Below are positions 24,254 to 35,100 of a DNA stretch of 64,000 bases, piece after piece; the stretch's first letter is position 1; each line of letters begins with the position of its first letter. This DNA is from Acridotheres tristis. Its lineage: Eukaryota; Chordata; Aves; Passeriformes; Sturnidae. Under the pieces are notes generated by a model, which saw nothing but the letters and a program-made list of their open reading frames with translations, searched no databases and was not told where the DNA came from. The translations under genes and the position numbers were made by a program. The stretch is taken from assembly GCA_037013685.1 (NCBI GenBank), contig CM072899.1:4444479-4508478 (forward strand), written 5' to 3'.

Positions 24254-25923
24254 CCTTTAATTTAACAAGTTCTAAAATATATTTTCTATTTTTGGCTTCA
24301 AGTGTGGCTATGGTCTGAACAGTGACTGTGTAAAAATGGCACCTTCCTACTCAAAAGATCTGCTCCTTCTATGCATTCTGAGAAAAAAAAAAAAAAATAA
24401 AGCTGCTTCAGAAAAACTATGGACCCAATCTCCAGACGGATAATCAAGGTATGGAAAGCAGCATCCGTTCAAGACCTGCTCCCTGGTTTTCCTGCTTTGT
24501 AATTTGTTAGACCCACATAAATAGCAGACATAGAGATGCATATGTTTTAATCTTTCTCTAAATTGTCATTTTATCTTTTGTTGGTTTGGTTTTGTCTTTT
24601 TACAAGGTCCTGTTTGCAGCTGTCAGCAACACATCTGATGGTACAGGAAGGATGGGACAATTACAACATTTTGCTCACACACATCAACATTATACATCAG
24701 GCTAAGGAGCATGTCTTGTGCCTTCCAGCACTCAAAGTGCTCAGACTTATATGGGGATTTTACCCAAATCCTACTTGAAATCTTTTACCTGAAAACCAAA
24801 AATCTTTTACCGTGAAATCTATTACCTGACCATGCACCTTGGCTGGACCTTTATGTCCCAAACACCAGTCTCAAACCAGCTTTATGGACATAAAACGTTG
24901 AGGAACAAATTGCAGTGAGCTTTTCTACCGTCAGGTCATGGTCTACTCCCTGAGCATCCACCTCCCTCTGCATCCCTCACACTGACTACATCGTACATGA
25001 AGGAAGATGATCGTGCAGGAGGGCACTGCAGGGCCACAGAGCCCAGGCAATCTGATGCCTCTGTTCCAGGTCAGCCTTTCCAGGCATCAAATCTGCTTTG
25101 CCCCCAGTATGCAAAGGTATTTATTTTAGCTCAGACCACGGCGGTTCTTGTGAAGATGCTGAGGACCTTGTTTCACAGCCAGTAGTACAAGTCTGTGGGC
25201 TCACACTTACAGGACACCAACTCCTCACATCTCCCCACTCCAGGAGCTCTCCCTGCATGATTTCTAATGAACCAGCAAGATAGAGCAACTGCAGAATCCC
25301 AAAATACCTATTCCCATTGATTTCCAGATTACAGCCACCATTTAATTCCTGCACCAGCTCCTTTTTGACCCCACTGGCTCACAGCCAAATCACCTCCAAT
25401 TCATCCCCTGACCTGTGAAGCACAGATTTGGGATGTTCAACCTCTGTTTGATATTATACATGTTCTGATCTGTTCAGTGTTTTTTCATGTTTTCTGACTC
25501 ACTTTTATCCATAGTACTTTCATTCCCCACTAAATTATCCCAATGCATTTCATTAAAATATCTCATCATCAGAGGTATTATTCTCCACTTTCTACCTCTT
25601 TTACCTCGTGTAGATTGATTAAATCAGCATGATGGTAGCTGAGTAGTGTTTAGGACTCAGTGTGACCACATCTGATTTGTTCATAAAGGATTTTCCTTTC
25701 TCTGGAGGCCAGGGGGGTGCAACTTGATGTTCACTTATTAGTGCCTTTTCTATTTAGAAAATCAGTTACTGAAATTGTTCCAGGTTAGTTTGTTTAATCA
25801 AAAGCACCAGATAAAATTAACACAATATTGACAGAAAGAGAACTTTAAACTCTGCAGCTGTGCCAGTATTATCTGCTCCAAGGTAATTCTTGCAGTCTCG
25901 TTCTAACTTGCAGCAAACTTGGG

Positions 25924-25950
25924 ATAATAATACCTTAATAATAATACCTT
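25924..25950 (+). repeat. short tandem duplication, period 14
   Basis: ataataatacctt occurs twice in direct succession with one spacer base. A minor local duplication with no sign of function. Confidence 0.8.
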
Positions 25951-26622
25951 AAATTTATACAGCAGTTGTTATCCAGAACTATCCAAAGGCACTTTAGTGA
26001 CTATATATAGTCATTACTTCACCTACCACCAAACTGCAGCTACCTTAGGATGGAACAAAGCACTCCCAGCATCTTTTAAATTGGGATTGGAAAAGAAAAA
26101 TAAATTCTCCATTGTTTCAGGAAAGCAGTTAAGTACACAGAGGGCTGATCTCCAGGAGAACATTAGAACATTCACAGGACAGCTTGCCCCAGTCCTGGGC
26201 AGTGTTTCCATGCCTGGTTAGATGTCCCAGGTGCCCGGGATATCTGTGTTTTCTATGTGCATGAAATACCTGTTGTCTCGGTGGGGATGTCTCAAACTGC
26301 CACAAACCCACCAAGGGAGGATAGTGCCCAGAAGACTAAATTACACCTCAAAACCCTCAGAATGACTGTCTTTTCCGTCTTGTCATTTCACAAAGCCATG
26401 GCTTCCTGATATTTGCAATTCCAAATTTTCTGTGTGTTCAGTTATTTTCATGGTAATTTGCACCAAAATTTGAGCCTTTCACCATGTGCTTGTCACTAAC
26501 TGCCTTGCTGATAAAAGTGGGAAGATTTCATCTTGTTCCTAAGTCCCTGCTTGCAAAAATACCTCTTTTTCTGCATGCAAACAGCAGAATTTGTTGAGTG
26601 AGAAGCCTTATTTCTACATGTG

Positions 26623-26650
26623 CTCTTCTCCCTCTCTCTCTCTCTCTCCC
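26623..26650 (+). repeat. CT-rich microsatellite
   Basis: A homopyrimidine run that includes about nine consecutive CT units, followed by cgcccgccacag. The pyrimidine tract plus CAG would also make a good splice acceptor, but no convincing coding sequence follows. Confidence 0.8.
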
Positions 26651-26842
26651 GCCCGCCACAGTCCCTACATGGCTACTCGGTTTCTTGGCTACAGCAGCCA
26701 CCAGCAAGTTAACAACATGTCCCCCTACATGCTTGGCGAGGCTCCACGACGTATCTGCTGGCCCATTCTCTTGCTTGAGAAATGCTAAAAAGCATTGCTG
26801 GCATTTACATGTCTCATTGCTGCGCTGCCATCGGCCCAAACA

Positions 26843-26889
26843 CTCCTCCTTCCCTTTCCTTCCCTTCCCTTCCCCTTCCTTCCCTTCCC
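26843..26889 (+). repeat. 47-nt homopyrimidine tract (TTCCC-type)
   Basis: Unbroken C/T sequence built from ttccc and ttcctt units. Such mirror-like homopyrimidine tracts can form triplex (H-DNA) structures; that is known for the class and was not shown here. Confidence 0.85.
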
Positions 26890-27369
26890 ACCAGGTACCC
26901 CAGCAGCAGGAGCACACGAGGAGCATCCTGCCCCAGCCTCGTGTTCTAATTCCAGCCTCGGGATTGAATGGCCAGGCTTGCTGGAAGTCTGCTTCTGAAT
27001 ACAGGGATTTGCAGAGTAGAGGGGTGGCCTGTAGCAGAGAGACCCATGGTAAAAATATGGGATGCACCATGATTTACAGCACTGGCAACTGGTGTTCTGC
27101 CACGAGAAACTGCTTCAGCCATATGGTCTCGCTCCAGAAATAAACTCATTACACCAGATAAATACTGTTTCTGGGCATAGTGGAAGCATTTATCCTCTCT
27201 GGAAAGATGCAACATGCCTCAGGACATGGCAGGAAGCCTGGGATCAGATGACCCAGCTGTTCTCACCAAGTGGTATTACCCTGAGCTGGTTGGTCCTTGT
27301 AAAATCTCCAGTTCCTATTGTCTCCCCACAACCAGAAAGTCTTGCTGTCTAAGCCTTAATCCCGTTTGG

Positions 27370-27765
27370 ATGTGGACAACCAATGGAGCTGGAGCAAGGC
27401 TGTATTTAGCCTTTTATGGTCAGACTGAACCAGAGAACAGCCTACTCAAGGCATCTCGCCCCACAACTGAGGCACATGCAATTAGATGACAGCAACAGCA
27501 TTACAGCATTGGGAAAATGCTTGATCAGAGCTCTCATACCTGTTGGAGCAAAGTCCCCATGGGATGTTTACAAATGGTTTGTCAAAGCAGAGCCCTAAGC
27601 ATGCACATGGCACCCTTTGGAGACACCGCCGGCACCAGTTACGGCGATGGCTGCATTTGTAATAAACCATTTTCACACTTGGTGTTCTGTGGAGTGTGTG
27701 AGGTGGCACCAGACTCTGGTGGCATTCGGTCCCACAGAGGTACCACAAATGTTTCGTGGCACCTG
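27370..27765 (+). mobile_element. probable old solo LTR of an endogenous retrovirus
   Basis: The right half has the layout of an LTR R-U5 region. A polyadenylation signal (gtaataaaccatttt, about 27659) is followed by cacacttggtgttctgtgg, with a GT-rich element soon after, and then a U5-like stretch. Next comes tggcacctgaggctgg at about 27757, which loosely resembles a tRNA primer-binding site. The aataaac...atttt...ttggtgt order recalls avian class II retroviral LTRs. No gag, pol or env sequence follows, so it would be a solo LTR. The left boundary (a TG near 27370) is a guess. An unrelated polyadenylation site in unique sequence is the main alternative. Confidence 0.38.
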
Positions 27766-28859
27766 AGGCTGGCAGCGAGCTGTGAGTGTCACTGCAGGGC
27801 CAGCACTGCCTCCGAACGGAGCAGGACTTGGATGATTAACTCTTAAAGGAAGGCTGCATTGTGCTCCAAGGTAATTTTACCCTGGCATTGATTTGAGGTG
27901 CAATTTGAAATTCATGACAATCTATGTAAATGTGCTTGTGACACTGAAGAGACACACAGTACGGATTATGCGTGACATCTTAAGAGCACACAGAATTTTT
28001 CATAAATACTTATACAGTGTCTGCCTTTTAGACATCCTGGACGTTCTCTGCTCTTGGGTTACATCCATCACATTTAAAATAACCCCCATGATTATATCAA
28101 TACAAAAGAATTTAGTTTGGCTTCTAATTCTATCTGCAGATTTAATAATCTTCTCTGTGTAAATGTAGCAGAGAATAAGATATTTAAGGGTCACAGGTAC
28201 TGATCGTCCATCTTTTAAAGTGGGAAATGTGAGAGGAAATAGAAACGGTGAGGAGGGGAAAGGAAACGCTGGAGAAAGGAGGAGAAAGAAGCATTCTCTC
28301 CCTTGTTATATTTTCTCTCTGCATTGATAAGGCTACTTGACCACAAAGAGGACAGTGGTGATATTCTTCTGTTTCTAAGCACAGGATGGCCTCCCAAATG
28401 TCAATAAAACACCCATGAAGAATTAGAGACAGACAGTGATGTCTTGAAACAGACAATGTGCTGACACTGTAGGTAACTCTAAAGGGGTTAAATCCAAAAC
28501 GAGTTACAGAAAGAGGTTCTTTCATGAGTGAGATAAATATGACTAAAGCACTTTTACTAGAGACAGTTAAAAATAAAACCCTAAAGAAGAAAAACCTGAA
28601 TTCATTTTACCCGACAGACACTATTATTTCTAGATATTTCAGATTCATTTGCAAGTTAGGAAAATTGCAGCTGGGGACAAAAAGAAAAAATAAATGTTAG
28701 CAATCCCATTTACAAGCAGAAATTCTACTGTGTTGAGTCATAAACTGCCCCCTTGCCTCAGCTGTATGCTGCTCCGGAGTTAAATCCATCCTTGCGCTCT
28801 TTCCTCACCTCATTTAGCAGTGGGGATGGTTTTTTTGGGTTAATTAGAGCGATCCTCTC
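27766..28859. other. AT-rich non-coding sequence
   Basis: Sequence between the LTR-like element and the CpG island. No exon or repeat family is recognised. Confidence 0.5.
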
Positions 28860-29060
28860 ACTCAATAACAGCCGGTTGTTTTCTCGGCCGTGCCGTGCCG
28901 TTGCAGTGTGCGCTCCCCGGGGCTCGGGCTGCTCGGTGCCCGCGGTCCCTGCGCGGGGCGCGGAGCCGCTCCCGGCTTTGCACCGTTCGGCGATGCCGGC
29001 AGAGGGCAGCCAAGCAGGAATAATCCCAGCCGAGCAGGGATACTGGCTCCAGGTATTCCT
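28860..29060. promoter_or_regulatory. compact CpG island, candidate promoter
   Basis: More than 20 CpG dinucleotides fall within about 200 bp (for example ccgcggtccctgcgcggggc), in a window where CpG is otherwise rare. CpG islands of this kind usually mark promoters kept unmethylated in the germ line. At the right edge CCAG|gtattc (29052|29053) could be a + strand donor. An ATG at 28993 with a G at -3 gives 20 codons (starting MPAEGSQAG) running in phase 0 into that donor. Orientation is not proven: the minus strand is also open across the island. It could be the promoter of a lncRNA, an upstream alternative promoter of the gene at 48-49 kb, or a stand-alone GC-rich islet. Confidence 0.5.
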
Positions 29061-29084
29061 CGGATCAAACAACTGGCCTCAAAA

Positions 29085-29127
29085 CCTTTTTTTTTTTTTT
29101 TTTTTTTCCCCCTATCCCCCTCTCCAG
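29085..29127 (+). other. T21 pyrimidine tract ending in a splice-acceptor-like CAG
   Basis: Twenty-one T are followed by cccc, ctat, ccccctctccag. This has the form of a strong 3' splice site just to the right of the CpG island. The GC-rich stretch after it (cccgacgcgcgcagccctgg) lacks a clear coding frame with a good donor. It could equally be a plain poly-T insertion. Confidence 0.3.
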
Positions 29128-32100
29128 TTTCGCCCTTCCCGACGCGCGCAGCCCTGGCAGGGCAGCTCGCTGTTTCCTCACCCAGCTCTCTCCACCCGAA
29201 GAAGATGCACTGCACTGCCCAAATAACTGGTGAAATTTTCAAAACTCATGTTTACTACAGGGGGAAAAAAAACCAAAAAACCCATCCTGAAAAAGTGACC
29301 ACCAGAATGGTAACTGATGTTTGCACAAGCCTCAGTCTTACCACATTCTAACAAACAGCACAAATAAAGCCGTGCTTTTTATCTTCAAATTATAACAGCA
29401 AACAAAGGGGAATGTGTCTTTGCAGTGGAAGAACTAGTAGCTAAATCTTTGCAGGAGGGCTAAGACCTAGGGCTCAGTCTTGAAATCATTAATTCATGGA
29501 AAGCTTGAGGTTTGTACCCTTCATGAGCTTACACATGGATGTCTTCTACAGATATTTATAAATACCAAAGTGCTTATAAAATATGTGTAAACACACAATT
29601 TCTTAATCCTTCTTACTAAATTAAAACTTCTAATTCCTTAAAATTTGTGTGTGAATATATATTTATAATTGCTTGGATCCTTTTAAGGAAATGTTTCTCT
29701 TTTTTAAGGAAAAATCATATTTGAAGTAGAATTTTAGCCATCAGAAACGAATGTGACATACACAACAACAAAATAACATTAAAACTTCTTTGATAGGGAA
29801 AAGCATTCAGATTACTCTGAGGAAGTTACAGGGATCAGGCTGAAAATTGATCTAAATCTAAACTACTGGGAATTTTCAGCACAGTTAGGAGTCAGTGTGT
29901 ATTCCAACCCACTCACTTCAATAGGATGATTGCTTTTGAAAATTCCTTACTCCTTGCTCCAGCTTGAAAAGAAAATAAATGTAAAAGTTTTTTAAAAAAA
30001 TCTTGGTTTGAGCAACCAATTAATTAAGAGTGCAAACATGACCAAGAAGCTCACTTTAAGTTGGACATTTTACTCTCTCACGACCACAGTTTCCTCCTGC
30101 TGTCAGACCTTTACAGCATGGGAGTGACAACAGGGATGCTTTTGGATCTCCTGTTCTCCAAGGCCTGATCTGCTCCCCTTCCTCACCCCAGGAAGCAGAG
30201 CAGAGCCAGGATTTCTCCTGTGATGAGCTGTCCTGGCTTGGGCACAACCTCAACCAAAAACTTCCACCACTTCCCAAGCTTTCCCCTCCCCAGGTTTCTG
30301 GCCCTGTGGTTCTGTTACATCATTTTTTCTTTAGTCAACCGAGCCCAGTCCTTGGTTCTGCACGGGTTGTGTTTGAAGGCACTAAAGGTTTTTTGGGAAC
30401 AGCAACAAGACCTCACCTCTAATCCTGCTTTAAAGTGTCACCTATAGGGATAGGTAAATTGTATTCACAACCTCTCTGGGATACAGTGGCCACAAGGAGG
30501 GACCCCACACCCCTCCTGCACCCACAGAAGCAGAGGTGGGCCATTATCACCCCTCAAATACCAGCCATGGATGTGGCCCTGTCATGCAACACCATAAAGT
30601 TATTCCAAATTTTGGCTAATTTTGGAGAGAATATGTACCAGTTTTAGGTTATTTTACAGGTTCATTGCTGGGTGCATTCCTCTATCAGCTCACAAAGGAC
30701 AGTGGTTGTTTCCTTCTCTCCTTTTTATAAGCAGCAGGCAAAGCTACTGTCAAAAGAATGTTTTTACAGTAGTGGAAATAATCAGTGCAAGGCTAGTTTT
30801 TAAAACCTGCTCCTAAAGTGCTTGGAACATTAAACAATTATTTATGAACACTTGAAACATTAGCTGTTCCACTTGAAACCATTGGCAGGGCTTTAATAAC
30901 AGCCCAAGCAATGCTCTGGAAGCAACACCAAGGACTCTTGCTAGTCACAAACCCTTTATTTCATTTTTAAAGCCGCTGTTACTGCGCACCAAAATTAAAA
31001 GGTTTATCACTATGATTAAAACAAAATCTCATCACCAGCATGAACATCTATTCCCTTCAATGCTCCACTGAGACATTCCCTTCATTTTTTGACTGTTTGG
31101 CATGCCTTTGCTTTTGTTTGCTTCTTCCTAAACTAGTTATTCCTGGGGAAAGCTTGACTGGGGCACTGCCTGCCCTCTCTCCCAGGATTTGGGTGTATTT
31201 TCACATCAAGGAGGCCAATTGACACCAGGTTAAATAGATTTTCTAATCAGGATTGCAAACTCTTTGATAATGCAAGTACCCTAAACTTTTACTAAAATAA
31301 AACTCTTTCTGGTAAGAGAGGGAAAGGGGAATTCAATGACAGATTTCTCAATGACAGAAAAGACCACATTTACTGAAGTTTGCAGGTGTGCTCGTTCCTG
31401 CAGCTCGTGTTGCCCAGGGAAACAAAAGCCTTCAACCTTCTTAATTTAATTCATTAACATCAAGATGTTCCAACCCAAAGCAGAATCCCGCTACATGGGG
31501 TGCAGCACAAGCACCTGGCCCCACCCCTAGGAAGGCACCAAGAGAATGAAGAGGAGAGAATGGAAGAGATGAGAAAGGAATTGAAGAGAAAGGAAAGGAA
31601 GAGGTTTTCCCATTTTGCAGTGGGGAAATTGAGGTGCAAAGAGACTGAGACCCAGGTAGGGATGTGGGCGCCTGTCCCCCAGAAGGGAAACCCAATCTTT
31701 CATCAGTCTATCTGTGCTCCTGGGGCTGGTACTTCCAAGCAATACACACCCCAGAATTAACCCTTTCAGTATCTAGCAACCTAAACCTGCCCTAAATGAA
31801 GACCCAAAGAGGGAGGCATTTCACAATCCCCTTTTAAATTTAAACACATATTCAGTTAAAGATTTTTTGTCCAGAATGTGAAAAAGCTCTGGCCCTGCTC
31901 CTGGGAGAATACAGCAGACATTGCTCCTCTGTAGCCAGGTACCCAACAGGGCTCCTTTGTCATCTTGTGGTTATGATTTTGTTCACAATTAGATTTGTTA
32001 ATTAATTTTGGCACAGAGAAGGATGGATGGAAACAGGGTGCAGAAAGGTGTTTCCCACCTTGACAAAAAGTTGTTGGCTGTTCAGTGAAGGAATCAAGCA

Positions 32101-35100
32101 CTGGTCACTTGACCAGGTGTGATAAACCCAAGCCTTTCCAGAAAGGCCACGTTCATTCTACTGGATCGAAGGGAAAGCAGGCAACATGGTGTTAAGAAAT
32201 AACTGAGGCAGAAAAAGCAGCATAAAGAATCTGAAAGACATGAATGCCTGAGGAAATGCAGATTTTGGGGAATCTGTGAGTAAACAGGCATATGACTGAC
32301 TGAGCCAAAATATATACAGGATTTCACAATATTTAAATCATGGATCTTTGTGTTCTTAAAAATAAATTAAAACTATACCAATGCTTACACATGGGGATCT
32401 GACAGGGGCCGGGTGGTACCAAACCTGCAGCCAAGGGCCTCATCCTGCAGCCTCCACAGGAGCAGGGCTGGGAGCTGTGCACAGCCCCTGGGGAGCTCAC
32501 ACCAACACCAGTGGGAGCAGAGGCAAACCAGCGGTGAGTGGCTTTAATCTGCCACACAAAGAGCCCTAACAGCATTTGAGAATCACACAACAGAACGTGC
32601 ATTATCTGCCGTGGCCCCTGTGCCCTCTTCTTAAGGTGGTTGTTAACTTGGGGAAGGTACCGTGCCAAAGGAGCGGAAAAACGATTTGATCACATTCAGT
32701 GATATTGCTGAGAGCAACAGGGAAAGACATTTGAAAAAGTGGCTTGCAGTCATTTATATACCTCTTTCCACATGTTAACCATTTTTACTTTCAATAACCA
32801 TGCACCAGCGCTCTTGCTGCATTACCTTATAACTCCTTTTCTTCTTTATGGTCCTTTGTGGACACATTTTCACCTGTTTAAATCTCTGTATATCTACTAG
32901 GAAAAAAATGAGAGCCATACACACAGGTACTCTGTCCTAAGTTATAAATATATTAGGGACATACAAATGTCATCAGAGCCCTCAAATGCAGTTTCACTGG
33001 CTCTCACTATAGAGACACATCGTTACTTGCTGGAAATGCACCAGCCAAAATCTGGGAACGTTTCTAGGACTGGTGCTTCTCTCTCACCCAGGTAATTTCT
33101 TACTCAGTGTGTTTTGATCTTATTAAAAGAGCTATTCCTTCCTTTACAACTCTTTGCTGCTCTGCTAGTTTTCCCTAAAGAGATGTAAAACCTGCCTTGC
33201 TCGTATTGACAAAGTAAGAGTAATTATCTTGTTGCAATTCTGGAGTGGAAATCTTGGACTTATAGAGCTGCCAACATCTTCTGAAAACTTACCAGGAGTT
33301 TGGCCACCTATATCAAGGGCAACATTCTCATAAACCATGAATTTGAAGACAAAAGACAGACATGTTTCCTCTCTCTCCCTAGTTTAGGTCCTCTCTCTCC
33401 TCCTCTCTAAGCTCCTCTGTCATCTCCTGAAGGTGTTGGACCCAGCTCATCTTGCTCATCTGTGACACAATTATATAAATAACAGAAGTATCTGCTAAAC
33501 TTTTCAGGCTCTTAGTCACCTGCCATTATTCTTGCTGACTTGGAAGAGATTTTGGATCCTCCCTGAATGGTATTTTCAGAAGGATGTTGACCCTTCACTA
33601 GACACCTGTGATCACCGTATGTGCAGGAGGGCTCAGCATCTGGAAATGTTGGCTCTTTGAGAGTGTGGCTGAACCTGCCACTCTTGGAGATGCTGACTCT
33701 TGTGACGATCTCTATTCCAGCTTTAGACATGGAAAAGGAAGTAGATACACCTGGAATGAGTTCAGATTGAAAAGGCAGCTTACAGCTTGTGTAGGACTCT
33801 TCTCAAGTGCCTCTGAGATTGCTGGTATACACATCTTACACGAGGTACTTCTGAGTTTAAAGATACTCCTTTTAACATGGCAAACTGTGCCATACTCCAT
33901 TTTCATGATGTCTCTCTAGTCACACTCTCAGTATTGGATAGAAACACTGCTTCAAATTTCAGCAGTATTGTGGGAAAACACCCTGTAAAAAGGGGATGGA
34001 TTCTTTACCATTTTCTGTACCCTTTCTGATGCAATTCCTGCAAGCAGATAAAGCTGGGGAATCCTTGCATCTATGACCAGTCCAGTAAGAAGATCTGAGA
34101 TCTATACAGACATTGAAAGTGTTGGCTAAAGCTTTGGTAAAGCATCTACACAGCAGCCAGAACCACCTTCTTTCTACTCAAATTCCATGTTCTTTAGCAC
34201 TGCCTTCAGGAGAAGATTTTCCTAAAGCAATGGACTGAAAATGCAAAAGGGTGGCTGTGCAGCAAATAGCTTTATCAATGATTTCATTTGCAGTCCAGAA
34301 ATACCAAAGAGATTTGCAATTCAAAATGTTAACACACAATCTCAGACCCAGGGAACTTGCCACTTAGAACTGAAAGTATATGACAAAGAAAAGGAATGAA
34401 TAAGATGCTCAGGGTGAAGATGCAGAGAATAAATTCAAATTAATCATATTTTAGGATCCTGAACGCTAGCTATGGTTCATCTCTTTCCCAGTTATTGATC
34501 AAGTTGTAACTTACTAGTTCTTTATGAAGGAGACAAGACCATTATACTACTATGTATGTTTGAGGAATCAAAATATCACCAGCATATGAAGTAGTTGGAT
34601 TTCCAGTTATGAAACACACGTTTGACTCCTAAGAATGCTGGAGGCTGAATAAAGGTTAAAAACTCAGAAATAATATTGTTCCTGCAACTTTTGCAAAAAT
34701 CTTTGAGAGATGAATTTAGCAATATGTGGCTTTTAATGGTGTTACATTAAACAGCAGGATTTCCATATGGCGTGAATCTGCTGAATTGTATCGAAGATGG
34801 GGATTTTGTTCCAAATTTCTATGGCATTCTGTGATTGTGTCATTAGATACCCGCAAGCCTTTGCTACAATGAAGAGTACAGAATGTGCCAAGTAAAACAA
34901 TCTTGAGTGTGCCTTCCAAGGGAAAATACTGAGACTAACGTTTAAAATTCCCCAGCCCCATTTTCTTTGAAACGCAGCGAGTTCTTTTTGTTAGAAAAGG
35001 GTTAAATGGAAATGTGTCATTTTCATAATAATAATGTGTTTTATATTGAAATTTGTTCTTCGCGTCTTTTCTTTTCAGTATAAGTGTTGGTGTGTATGAG

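Larger units (their letters stand above)
21747..26622. other. AT-rich non-coding sequence
   Basis: No gene or repeat family recognised. Contains a 20-T run at 24234-24253 and a short tandem duplication at 25924-25950. Confidence 0.5.

Noticed and set aside
24234..24400. Possible minus-strand retrocopy with poly-A tail (T20 on + strand)
   Set aside because: Sequence to the right is AT-rich with no protein or small-RNA similarity that I can see.
26528..27143. 180-codon frames on both strands
   Set aside because: They cross CT and TTCCC low-complexity tracts and overlap each other almost completely. No family motif and no matched splice sites.
28753..29351. Long overlapping open frames on both strands (up to 157 codons)
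   Set aside because: GC-rich CpG island sequence has few stop codons. The frames run through the T21 tract and both strands are open at once, so they are not credible proteins as whole frames.
32381..32569. GC-rich open segment followed by a donor-like gcg|gtgagt
   Set aside because: No acceptor and no recognisable peptide; the minus strand is equally open.
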